Shown one piece after another: positions 1 through 7,692 of a stretch of DNA of 43,070 nt (positions within the stretch are counted from its first letter, which is position 1; each line of letters begins with the position of its first letter). The stretch covers positions 1-43,070 of the forward strand of contig JALKBU010000396.1 of assembly GCA_023091735.1 (NCBI GenBank). Reading direction: 5' to 3'. A program made the translations under genes and the position numbers. The notes beneath the pieces are model-generated. The model did no database searches and had not been told where the DNA came from. It was given only the letters and a program-made list of their open reading frames with translations. Source of the stretch: Trichomonas tenax (Eukaryota; Parabasalia; Trichomonadida; Trichomonadidae).

Positions 1-199
1 CAATGAACTACGTTTATGGTCTTCATACTCAGCGTGGAGTTTCAATCTATAAATGTCAGTATTGTTTAGACTACAAAGATATTTATAACACTTTTTATAA
101 AGGTGACAATTTGCCCGCGCAAAAAAGCGACAGTTTATTCATGAAAAGTGACTTTAAGGTTCTATGTCGCTTTTTGATGTTCACTTTTGTCCTAGACTC
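1..199 (+). mobile_element. Dispersed repeat, left copy, with partial ORF (reading frame continues to 260)
   Basis: This segment matches 41913-42111 in inverted orientation over 199 bp with no net length change and roughly 95 % identity by eye. The match stops sharply at base 199 and runs off the left edge of the window, so this copy is truncated by the window. The plus-strand frame from 3 encodes a peptide starting MNYVYGLHTQRGVSIYKC and containing a CxxC pair (CQYC). In the right copy the homologous frame is also open upstream of this methionine, so the ATG here is probably internal to a longer protein. The frame continues past the repeat boundary to a stop at 260 by reading into the neighbouring element. 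The protein family is not recognised; a transposase C-terminal fragment is a reasonable guess because the sequence is repeated and its 3' end coincides with a terminal-repeat-like tail. Confidence 0.6.
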
Positions 200-201
200 C
201 A

Positions 202-794
202 GTTTTGCCTGTCAAATAGGTAAATTTTACAATGTCAGATTATCAGAATTTCAATATTAAAAAAATAAATTCGTTCTATGCATATAATACATGTTCTGAG
301 ATACAAACATTATGAATAGATTATATAGATGAATATATTCAAGAGAATTAACATAGAGTTGGAAGTTATAATGATTTAAAAGTCAAATATTTTAATCAAG
401 AAATTTTTATATATCATCAGCGCCACCCAGTGTGAATTTGATGTGTTTTGGTGTTTTTCATATGCCAATCATTGTGAATTTGGTGTGTTTTGATGTTTTT
501 CAAGTGCCACCCAATGTGAAGTTTATGTGTTTTATTGATTTTGTTTATCATCTACTTTCAATATGATTTCTTTTTAAATTAATAGTATTTTGAACTAATT
601 AAATAAATATCTCCGGGGATATGAACCAGATGTGCACTGATCATTGACACTAAAATCTATTTTTGTAGTAATATCTTAAATTTTTCATAATCTACGTGTT
701 TATGGCACTTCAATGCATGATACACTTTGAATTTGCTCAAAAATATTTTAAAGAAATCTGACATTGTAAAATTTCCCTATTTGACAGGCAAAAC
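202..794. mobile_element. 593-bp element with 40-bp terminal inverted repeats (MITE-like)
   Basis: Bases 202-241 and 755-794 are inverted copies of each other, 39 of 40 positions matching; the outer end reads GTTTTGCCTGTCAAATAGG. The interior has no coding potential and includes a 42-bp tandem repeat. The left inverted repeat begins three bases after the end of the dispersed repeat at 1-199, so the two may abut. No convincing target-site duplication flanks the element. A non-autonomous DNA transposon is the simplest reading; the gene starting at 871 lies 76 bp downstream. Confidence 0.6.
422..542. repeat. 42-bp tandem repeat, about 2.8 imperfect copies
   Basis: Units begin at 422, 464 and 506, each opening with GCCA and containing TGTGAA followed by a GT-rich run ending in TTTTTCA. 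The period is exactly 42 bases in both steps. No open frame uses the repeat. It lies inside the 202-794 element. Confidence 0.7.
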
Positions 795-870
795 AATATT
801 TCAAAAAGTGAATCTATAGGTATATACCTTTGTCGGTATTCAAAAAAAACTCAAAAAATACTTTTAGAAA

Positions 871-2004
871 ATGACTGCTGCCGGACGCAGGGTTTGTAAC
901 CATTGCGGGTTCCGCTACACTATCGAAAAAGTCATCGGCGAAGGTGCGTTTGGAACAGTTTATCTGATTTACAGCCTAGAAACAGGCGAGCGCGTCGCTT
1001 TAAAGAAAATCTGTGAAGATACACGTTATAAATCGCGAGAATTAGAAACATTACAATCGATTCATCATCCAAATTGCTTAACACTTATACATCACTTCAT
1101 TAGCGAATCACAATCCACGAAAATGCTGTATTTAAATCTCGTAACCGAGTATGTGCCTGAAAACTTGGCAGGTGTTGAGCACCAATACTTAGCTGTTGGC
1201 CAAACGCTGCCAACTTTCCTGGTAAAACTCATATCTTACCAATTATTGAGAGTGCTCGCTTATTTACACGCTAAAAAAATATGTCATCGCGATATTAAAC
1301 CACTAAACATTCTCTTGCATCCATCCAACTGTCATTTGAAGCTGTGTGATTTTGGATCCGCGAAATTTATTAAAACGAATGAACAAAGCATTTCGTATAT
1401 TACGTCAAGGCCTTATCGTGCACCGGAGCTTATCCTCGGTGCATCGCACTACGATGGTTCAATAGACATTTGGTCAGCTGGCTGCGTGATAGCCGAAATG
1501 TTATTAGGTCAGCCTTTGTTTAATGGAGAAAGTAATCCTGAGCAGTTGCTCGCCATCATCCATGTACTCGGTTCGCCATCACATTCACAGTTAGTCGCGA
1601 TGAATCCGCAGTGCGCACAATTCGATCTTCCATCTCTCCCTCCTTTGCCTTGGAAGAACACATTCAGGTCATCAACAGATCCCCTCGCTGTTGATTTAGT
1701 TTCTAAACTGTGTGTGTATGATCCACAGAATAGACTCAAAGGTTATGTTGCCCTTCTTCATCCATTCTTCGATGAGTTCAGAGATCCAAACTGTGCTCTT
1801 CCTAATGGAAAGGAAATGCCACCTCTTTTCGATTTCACTCAAGAAGAAATTTCATTTATTGGACCAGATTTGATAAAGCAACTAATTCCGAAGCACCTGC
1901 AAACGGAACAGCCCAATCTCGACCAAATCGAGCCTCCAATTGATGAAGTTCTTTGCTTTGAAGAAGAAGGAAATGATGAAGAAGAAGCAGCTGAGGAAGA
2001 ATAA
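871..2004 (+). CDS. GSK3-like (shaggy family) CMGC serine/threonine kinase
   Basis: A 377-residue protein kinase of the glycogen synthase kinase 3 type. The glycine loop GEGAFG is at 23-28, the ATP lysine in VALKK is K45, the C-helix glutamate is E57, HRD is 139-141 and DFG is 160-162. The string LKLCDFGSAK, and WSAGCVIAEMLLGQPLF after the activation loop, are typical of GSK3. The residues that form the pocket for primed phosphosubstrates in GSK3 are present (R56, R140, K165), and the activation-loop tyrosine is Y176. One oddity is that the usual SRYYRAPE reads SRPYRAPE. An N-terminal CNHCGF precedes the kinase fold. The C-terminus is a strongly acidic tail ending in a run of glutamates, absent from ordinary GSK3. 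The ATG at 871 is the first in frame and gives a complete kinase domain. GSK3 kinases phosphorylate pre-phosphorylated substrates in metabolic and developmental signalling; the local substrate cannot be told. Confidence 0.9.
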   Translation: MTAAGRRVCNHCGFRYTIEKVIGEGAFGTVYLIYSLETGERVALKKICEDTRYKSRELETLQSIHHPNCLTLIHHFISESQSTKMLYLNLVTEYVPENLAGVEHQYLAVGQTLPTFLVKLISYQLLRVLAYLHAKKICHRDIKPLNILLHPSNCHLKLCDFGSAKFIKTNEQSISYITSRPYRAPELILGASHYDGSIDIWSAGCVIAEMLLGQPLFNGESNPEQLLAIIHVLGSPSHSQLVAMNPQCAQFDLPSLPPLPWKNTFRSSTDPLAVDLVSKLCVYDPQNRLKGYVALLHPFFDEFRDPNCALPNGKEMPPLFDFTQEEISFIGPDLIKQLIPKHLQTEQPNLDQIEPPIDEVLCFEEEGNDEEEAAEEE

Positions 2005-2414
2005 GAATAAATTGTTGTTTAATTTTCTTGTAGCATAATATTCTTCGCGAATTTGATGGATCTTTCTATGACACTTCCCGCAACTCACTCAATTGATTGA
2101 TTTCTTCTCATTTTTTATTTTTCTAATCAACGTGTAAATCTAATTGTAATTTCAGTTAGATTAAGCATAAAGAAGACTGAATCTATTGAAGCCTCAGCCT
2201 GACTCAATTTAATTAAGCTGTGTGATATTGTGATCACAGTTTGATTCATCTCGATGTAAATATGATATTTTCATGGACTTGGAACAATAAAAAATGCTTA
2301 TGGAGTATGATACACTAGAATGCAAGGAGTAATGTTGAGATTTGATGATATTTCATGACATGTAAATTTGATATTTGCCAAAAATTATCAAATCTTTCTA
2401 AAATATTAATATAA
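2005..2414. other. Intergenic region, no gene seen
   Basis: About 410 bases separate the GSK3-like gene from the dead kinase gene, whose 3' end faces it. The stretch is AT-rich without a sizeable open frame. It contains one copy of the recurrent motif GACATGTAAAT near 2357-2367. Confidence 0.6.
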
Positions 2415-3279
2415 CTATAATTTATTTAAAACACAGTTTCGCTGGGCCTTCATGGAGAGAGATCTTTGGTTGTTCTTAGACAAGTCGAGATTTCCGAAGT
2501 AACGCATCTTTAAGATATTTCCAACTGTAGATCTCGCCATTGGATCAATTTTCAGGCATTTCTGAATGATGTATTTGAGACGGAAATCCTCAACATTATC
2601 TATGTTATAATCACAGTTCTTGTTTTTCTCTTTTAAGTATTTCATATCGCGTGATTCAAAAGGAAGAGAGGGAATTGCCATGAAAAAGATAATGCATCAC
2701 AAAGACCATATGTCTGAAGATATTTCATCATAGTCATTTAAGTCCAAAACTTCTGGTGGTAAAAAATAATTCATCATTTTGAAGCAAAGGCCACTAAAAT
2801 CATGTGGATCTTGTACAATATGTTTCAGTCCCAGGAAATTGATCTTAATCTTGCTCCGTTCATCAATCAAAAAGTTATTGAGGGTAAAATCGCAAATTAC
2901 GACATTATTGTCATGACATGTTTTAACGCTTGTAACAACATCAAGGATGTAATTTTTGAGCATATCTTTTGATATGTTCGTGCTTTCCATGATCAACTGT
3001 TCAAGATTTGACGGGCAATACTCCATCCTTAAGTCGACGTAACTGTTGAACATGTAATACTGATAAACTTTAACCAAATGTGGATTTGAAATAGCAACTA
3101 TGTTATCAAGGTCCCTTTCTCTAAAGATGTGACTGGGATATTTTTTATTTTTTAATGACGAATCTCTGCATCAACTGGGTTGAATATACGAGAAATATGA
3201 GTCCATTTGCTCCTCTAGCGAGGACTTTCTCGAATTCGATTCTGTGGCGACAAAAGAACTCAAGTTCTCTGTAATACAT
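2415..3279 (-). pseudogene. Degenerate protein kinase pseudogene
   Basis: Read from an ATG at 3279 on the minus strand, the first segment gives a kinase N-lobe with a glycine-loop-like LARGANG and the lysine context FVIKK. That frame then hits TAA at an A-rich run near 3150. A second frame picks up with FRERDLDNIVAISNPHLVKV, the C-helix and beta-4 region, and continues to the DIWSL motif near 2697. There GGA of the expected DIWSLGC reads TGA, after which the same frame continues as CIIFFMAIPSLPF to a C-lobe ending at 2415. The gene is therefore broken by at least one frameshift and one nonsense codon. Catalytic motifs are also lost: HRD is replaced by ICD, the downstream lysine and asparagine are changed, and DFG reads FLG. 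It was probably a pseudokinase before it was disabled. Confidence 0.75.
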
Positions 3280-3418
3280 TGTTAAAAAGTAAAATTTACG
3301 ACTGAAAATTGTTATTTTTTATCAGCTCATGTTGTTAATGAGGCTTTTGCGATGATTATTTTTGTATGTTAATTTTTATATTGAAAAATATAAATGCAAA
3401 ATATAGTATATAACTGTG

Positions 3419-3435
3419 TATATGAACTAAATATA
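3419..3435. repeat. 17-bp direct repeat, left copy (candidate target-site duplication)
   Basis: TATATGAACTAAATATA occurs here and again, identically, at 4172-4188, immediately outside the inverted-repeat element 3436-4171. The sequence is AT-rich, but a 17-base identity placed exactly at both element edges is unlikely to be chance. Confidence 0.6.
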
Positions 3436-3847
3436 GTAGCGTATAATAATCCGTCAAACGAAAAGTGACACTTTACATGTAAAGTGACTCTTAATATTGA
3501 ATAGATTTGTCGGATTTGACATGTAAAGTGAGTTTTAAAATTAGAGGGGTAGGGTCTCAATCATAAAAAGTGATAATTATGATTTTTTCTCACAGACAAA
3601 TATATATGATGTTCAAAAGTTGTCTGTGAAGTGAGGAGATGATGTGTATTTAAAGCATGCGTGTTTTCGGTTATATTTATCATATTAAATTTTCTTATAA
3701 AGAGATTTTGAAAGTGATATTTTAAATAAAAAAAATATTAAATAAAAATGAATTATAACCAATTGTATGTCATTTTCATTAACCAAGGTCATCATTTATG
3801 CGATTTTAATATGATATTAATTTTTTGCAATTACTTTAAAAAAATAA

Positions 3848-3928
3848 AGTTTGTAGGCATCCTTTGCACCAGAACACACCTGAAATGCTAACATCAGGCT
3901 GATTTGGTGCAAAGAATGCCTACAAACT
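3848..3928. repeat. Hairpin, 24-nt arms
   Basis: Arms at 3848-3871 and 3905-3928 are inverted copies with one mismatch, core TTTGTAGGCATCCTTTGCAC. The loop of about 33 bases contains its own small CCTGA/TCAGG stem. It is the first of three adjacent hairpins inside the 3436-4171 element. Confidence 0.8.
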
Positions 3929-3931
3929 CGT

Positions 3932-3977
3932 CCAGGATGAAATCGGCTAAATTATTGAAATTCCGATTTCTTCCTGG
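3932..3977. repeat. Hairpin, 15-nt arms
   Basis: Arms at 3932-3946 and 3963-3977 are inverted copies with one mismatch (CCAGGATGAAATCGG on the left). It begins four bases after the preceding hairpin. Confidence 0.7.
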
Positions 3978-3994
3978 AGTAGCAAAAACTAGCT

Positions 3995-4051
3995 GCGACT
4001 GTCTCAAAGACACCATGGGGCCCATCCTCATGATGTCTTTAAGATAGTCGC
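3995..4051. repeat. Hairpin, 23-nt arms
   Basis: Arms at 3995-4017 and 4029-4051 match at 20 of 23 positions. The differences (G/A, C/T, C/T) are all transitions, several compatible with G-U pairing if transcribed. The loop is 11 bases and contains GGGCCC. Confidence 0.75.
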
Positions 4052-4248
4052 CATTATTTTTTCATGAAGTCACTTTTGGAGTCACACCCTTTTTAATATA
4101 TGTCAGATTCATCTGTCAAATTTGACATGTAAAGTGTCGTTTTTTGTTTGATGGGATATTATACGCAACATATATGAACTAAATATAATATTTTTAGCTC
4201 AATTATTTAATTGAAAGAATTATTTTTATTTGGGCTTGTCTAAAATTG

Positions 4249-4389
4249 ATACGCAAAGTCGGCGAAACTCGTTTTTTAACTAATTCTTTAATATATCATG
4301 CAAAAGATGATTTTGTACATTGGGGTTCAATAACTTAGCAAGAAGTTAATCCAGTGAGTTAAAAAACGAGTTTCGCCCACTTTGCGTAT
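4249..4389. repeat. Inverted repeat, 33-nt arms
   Basis: Arms at 4249-4281 and 4357-4389 are inverted copies with a single mismatch, separated by about 75 bases. The core reads GGCGAAACTCGTTTTTTAAC. It lies about 60 bases outside the flanking direct repeat of the 3436-4171 element, so it is a separate structure. Confidence 0.8.
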
Positions 4390-5269
4390 AAAAATTTAAT
4401 TGCCCTTTTATTTGTGGAGAAAAATTATTTTCAATACTTATGAATTTTTTGGACAATGTGTTATATTCCATGAAGCAATAAAGATTTTCAAAAACTACTG
4501 ATAACTTTCCATATCAACGGAAAAATTGATTAAATAACTGATTTTGAATTTTCTGATTGGGATCAATCATAAAATTCATTATATTTGCTAATGTGGTCCC
4601 GATGTATGTATTTTTATAACATTGTTGGGAGATTTCATTTCAAAGTGATTAATGCTCAAAATTTCTGACGTTTACAAATCTCGCTCCGGTTTTTTCACTG
4701 AGGCCTATGAATGTCATACGGTTTATTGACTGAATCCCCTCAAAAATTTTAAAATGATGAAGTTTATGCTCCTGTTTATTTCGAAATATTAATTTACTGT
4801 ATATAAAATAACTAAATCTTAAATTTCAGAAATAAATTTATTTTTCTGGAGTGTTTTAGAACCTCAAATTTTGCAAGTTTTTCGTTTATATTTTTACCAC
4901 ACGAAAAAGAGGCATGTGTAGAGCATCCAAATTTGCAAAATAACTTGATCAAAATCGGTTCAAAAAGGCATCCAAATAGCTCCGGAAATATTAAAAATAA
5001 CATCAAAACATATTTCTAACAATGTTACTCAATTCTTGGCTCTTTCCTGTCAAAACTTGAATCATCACATTTACAATTCTCATATAAAATGTTCTAATCA
5101 CAATAGTTATGTTCAACATAGATATTTGAAGCTAAAAATTGAAGCAATCATGTAAAAATACCATTGATTGATAATTTTTTAGAACTTTTTGGAAAATAAT
5201 GTATTTTGTCACTTTTTGATATAAAATATTCTCATTCAAGTTTCTAAAAATTAAAAAAAAAAAAAATAG
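4390..5269. other. Intergenic region, no gene seen; candidate initiator near 5232
   Basis: About 880 bases of AT-rich sequence lie upstream of the karyopherin-like gene. Only short frames are present and none resembles a known protein. A TCATTC string at 5232-5237, 33 bases before the A of the start codon (base distance to TCA), is a plausible weak initiator. The base run just before the ATG is a poly-A tract. Confidence 0.45.
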
Positions 5270-7582
5270 ATGGATTTTCCGACTCTGATTCTCGAATTTA
5301 AGAATCATGGTCCGAACTTTGAAGAAGCCGAGAAAATATTGCGGTCTATGGCTGTAAGCGAGCCTGACACCTTCATAGGCAATCTTTTAGCTGTTATAAC
5401 ATCAACACAAGATAAATCGATGCAAATTGCAGCAACAAACATGTTGACGATCCCAATCAAAAGAAATAATGACCAAGTGTTCAATAGAGTTGATCCAAGA
5501 AACATCGCAGAACAGACAAGAATTGAAATGAAAAATATTTTAGTACAAATGTTAAGTTTTCCGGATGACTTGTCGAGGCTCTCGAGTGAAGTACTTGTTT
5601 TCTATTTCGAAAATGAAATGCAACTAAATAATTCAATAAATCACGAATTAATTTCAATGATAACACCAGAAAATGCGCCAAATATTACTTTAAACTTCCT
5701 CAAAACTATAATGAACTTGTCTTCTTATGGATTTTTCTTACCAGATGTTGCATATCAGAGTTTAACACAGATTTTTGCATATGCGTCGAATGCTGAGACA
5801 CCAAATGAATACAAAAGTGTTTTAATTACGATTTTTATGCATTTTATATCAAGAATGATTCCAATCACAGATTTGAACGAATTTTTATTTAACATCATAC
5901 AATGGGTGTGGATGGTGACACCTATAGCGCCTAAAGAAGGATTTGACTTCATTAAATACGCAATGAGTGCAAAATATCAACTTGTCACACAAATTCCAAA
6001 TTTCACTGAACAGGTTTTTGCTGGGATCTCCAGTGACAACCCAGATGTTGGCATTGGAGCTATTTCACTTCTTGGTGCTCGATTTTTCGTTCCAACTGAT
6101 AACAAATACGAAGCAGTGAATTTTTTAGTTGATCAAAATCTTTCGGATGTTATTCAGCTTCTAATTGACATCATTAGTTCAGATGAATCCACAGATATAG
6201 TTCTTCCTGAAACTTTAGTTGCTGTTGCAAGGACTTCTTTATCTTCGATTGTTATTAATTCACCAGATGAATTTAGAGAAAACTTATTGAATTTTGCTCT
6301 CGAAAAGATTGGATCTCAGAGAGTTGGTGAAAGAGACGCAAGTGTTATAGTATTCACTAATCTTCTCTACGCAACAGATGAAAAAACAAGCGTAATCAAG
6401 CCATATCTTCCGCAATATGTTATGTCAACAATCAATGATTCAACGCCAAGAATATTAATTCTTGGATTCTATTTGTTGCAATCAGTTGCTCCACTCTCTG
6501 ATTTCGTTGTTGCTGATCCAATGGTTGAATCTGCTGTCAGCTGCATCAATGCTGATATTGAAGGTCTCAGCAATGAAGTTATTGATTGTTTATTTGCAAT
6601 ATTACACAAATGCTCAGATGAAGCCAAAGTTGGTTCTATTACAGCCATTTTCGAGCATGTATCGGAGATGAAGGATGATAACGAAAAAGCAGAGTATTTG
6701 CGAACACTCACTTCTATGGTGAAGAAACTTGATAAGGGTGTTGCTGTAATGCTTCTCTCTCATGCTCTCGATCTTGCTGTTGGAATTTTGCAGGCTGAAA
6801 ATGTTCCAATTTATGCATCATCAGCCGTTGGCTTTGCATCAGCTCTTTACTCGCAGTCAGAAGAACTCGCAATTGAAAGTTACGTTGCATTTTTGCAAAT
6901 TGGAATTTCGCTAGTTCAAGCAGATATGATTGCTGACGGCGCCGGAATATTCACGTCATTAGTCAAAACAACAAGTGATCCACAAGTCACAGATTACGCG
7001 CTGTCTCTGATTCGAGAGAAATTAAATAGCGTTTCAAATAACGAAGAATTGGCTGCAATGCTGAAGCTCTGCATTGCATCTGTTAAATATATTGATGATA
7101 TGTCGCTTCTTGAGAATGTTCTTATAACAGCAGCGCAGTATGCTGCTTCTCCAGATACTGATGAGAATGTCAAGGATTCCGTTTTCCACCTCATTCTCAC
7201 CACTTATGAAAAGTCGAAGGAACTCATCTATGGACATTTGGCACAGATATTCGAAACAATATTTATCATCTGGAAGTACTCATTGAACTTGAATGCACGC
7301 TTGAATACAATGTCGCGCGAATGCATTCCTTATTGCAATGAACAGACTCCTGTAATACAGAAACTCGTTCTAGGAGTTCTCTTCCAAGTCGATGATAATA
7401 TTTTAAGAGGCCAAGAAACAGGCAGCTTCATTGTTGAAATATGTGAAGCAGTTCATAGATGTGTTGAGGATCCGTTCTCTGTTTTAACATGTATTGCAAA
7501 CAAAATTGAAAACCTGAGGAAATTAATGCAGCCTGAGGTTTTCGAAAAGGTTTGCTCATACCTGCCACAGGTACAGGTATAA
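5270..7582 (+). CDS. Karyopherin-beta / HEAT-repeat protein
   Basis: A 770-residue, almost wholly helical protein without membrane segments. The N-terminus resembles the importin-beta N-terminal domain: an amphipathic helix spaced as NFEEAEKILRSMA, then FIGNLLAVIT, then a helix with AATNMLTIPIKRN in the place where importins have AGLQLKN. The remainder reads as successive helical pairs of HEAT type, for example residues 230-330, 430-560 and 640-760. Beta-karyopherins carry cargo through nuclear pores under control of Ran. The length is a little short of importin beta (about 870). A generic HEAT-repeat adaptor is the alternative, and no Ran-binding residue can be assigned by eye. It is convergent with the USP gene, only 110 bases apart. 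The ATG follows a poly-A run and is the first in frame. Confidence 0.55.
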   Translation: MDFPTLILEFKNHGPNFEEAEKILRSMAVSEPDTFIGNLLAVITSTQDKSMQIAATNMLTIPIKRNNDQVFNRVDPRNIAEQTRIEMKNILVQMLSFPDDLSRLSSEVLVFYFENEMQLNNSINHELISMITPENAPNITLNFLKTIMNLSSYGFFLPDVAYQSLTQIFAYASNAETPNEYKSVLITIFMHFISRMIPITDLNEFLFNIIQWVWMVTPIAPKEGFDFIKYAMSAKYQLVTQIPNFTEQVFAGISSDNPDVGIGAISLLGARFFVPTDNKYEAVNFLVDQNLSDVIQLLIDIISSDESTDIVLPETLVAVARTSLSSIVINSPDEFRENLLNFALEKIGSQRVGERDASVIVFTNLLYATDEKTSVIKPYLPQYVMSTINDSTPRILILGFYLLQSVAPLSDFVVADPMVESAVSCINADIEGLSNEVIDCLFAILHKCSDEAKVGSITAIFEHVSEMKDDNEKAEYLRTLTSMVKKLDKGVAVMLLSHALDLAVGILQAENVPIYASSAVGFASALYSQSEELAIESYVAFLQIGISLVQADMIADGAGIFTSLVKTTSDPQVTDYALSLIREKLNSVSNNEELAAMLKLCIASVKYIDDMSLLENVLITAAQYAASPDTDENVKDSVFHLILTTYEKSKELIYGHLAQIFETIFIIWKYSLNLNARLNTMSRECIPYCNEQTPVIQKLVLGVLFQVDDNILRGQETGSFIVEICEAVHRCVEDPFSVLTCIANKIENLRKLMQPEVFEKVCSYLPQVQV

Positions 7583-7692
7583 TTATAGATATTTGTTTTG
7601 TTTCTTTCAAATATAATATGTTAAATTGCGATCTTATAAACAATATTATTATTTTTAATATAAACAAAAAAATCATAGATAAAATATAAAAA

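Larger units (their letters stand above)
3436..4171. mobile_element. 736-bp hairpin-rich element with 45-bp terminal inverted repeats
   Basis: Bases 3436-3480 and 4127-4171 are inverted copies matching at 38 of 45 positions and sharing the inner block GACACTTTACATGT. Identical 17-bp direct repeats flank the element on both sides, as expected of an inserted DNA transposon. No credible protein is encoded. The interior is packed with hairpins: 3559-3584, 3591-3628, 3848-3928, 3932-3977 and 3995-4051. An 18-bp perfect palindrome, CACTTTACATGTAAAGTG, sits at 3469-3486 at the inner end of the left arm. It looks like a non-autonomous element; the superfamily is unknown because a duplication of this length is not typical of the common cut-and-paste families. 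Confidence 0.6.

Noticed and set aside
2690..2700. TGA read as an amino acid in the kinase-like frame
   Set aside because: All healthy genes here end normally and use no internal TGA, and the same kinase frame also carries a frameshift, so it is a pseudogene rather than a variant code or selenoprotein.
3848..4051. CRISPR array
   Set aside because: The hairpins differ in sequence and spacing; there are no identical direct repeats, and the host is a eukaryote.
4812..5006. A 64-codon minus-strand frame as a small cysteine-rich gene
   Set aside because: It is short, AT-driven in composition and unsupported by any initiator or motif.
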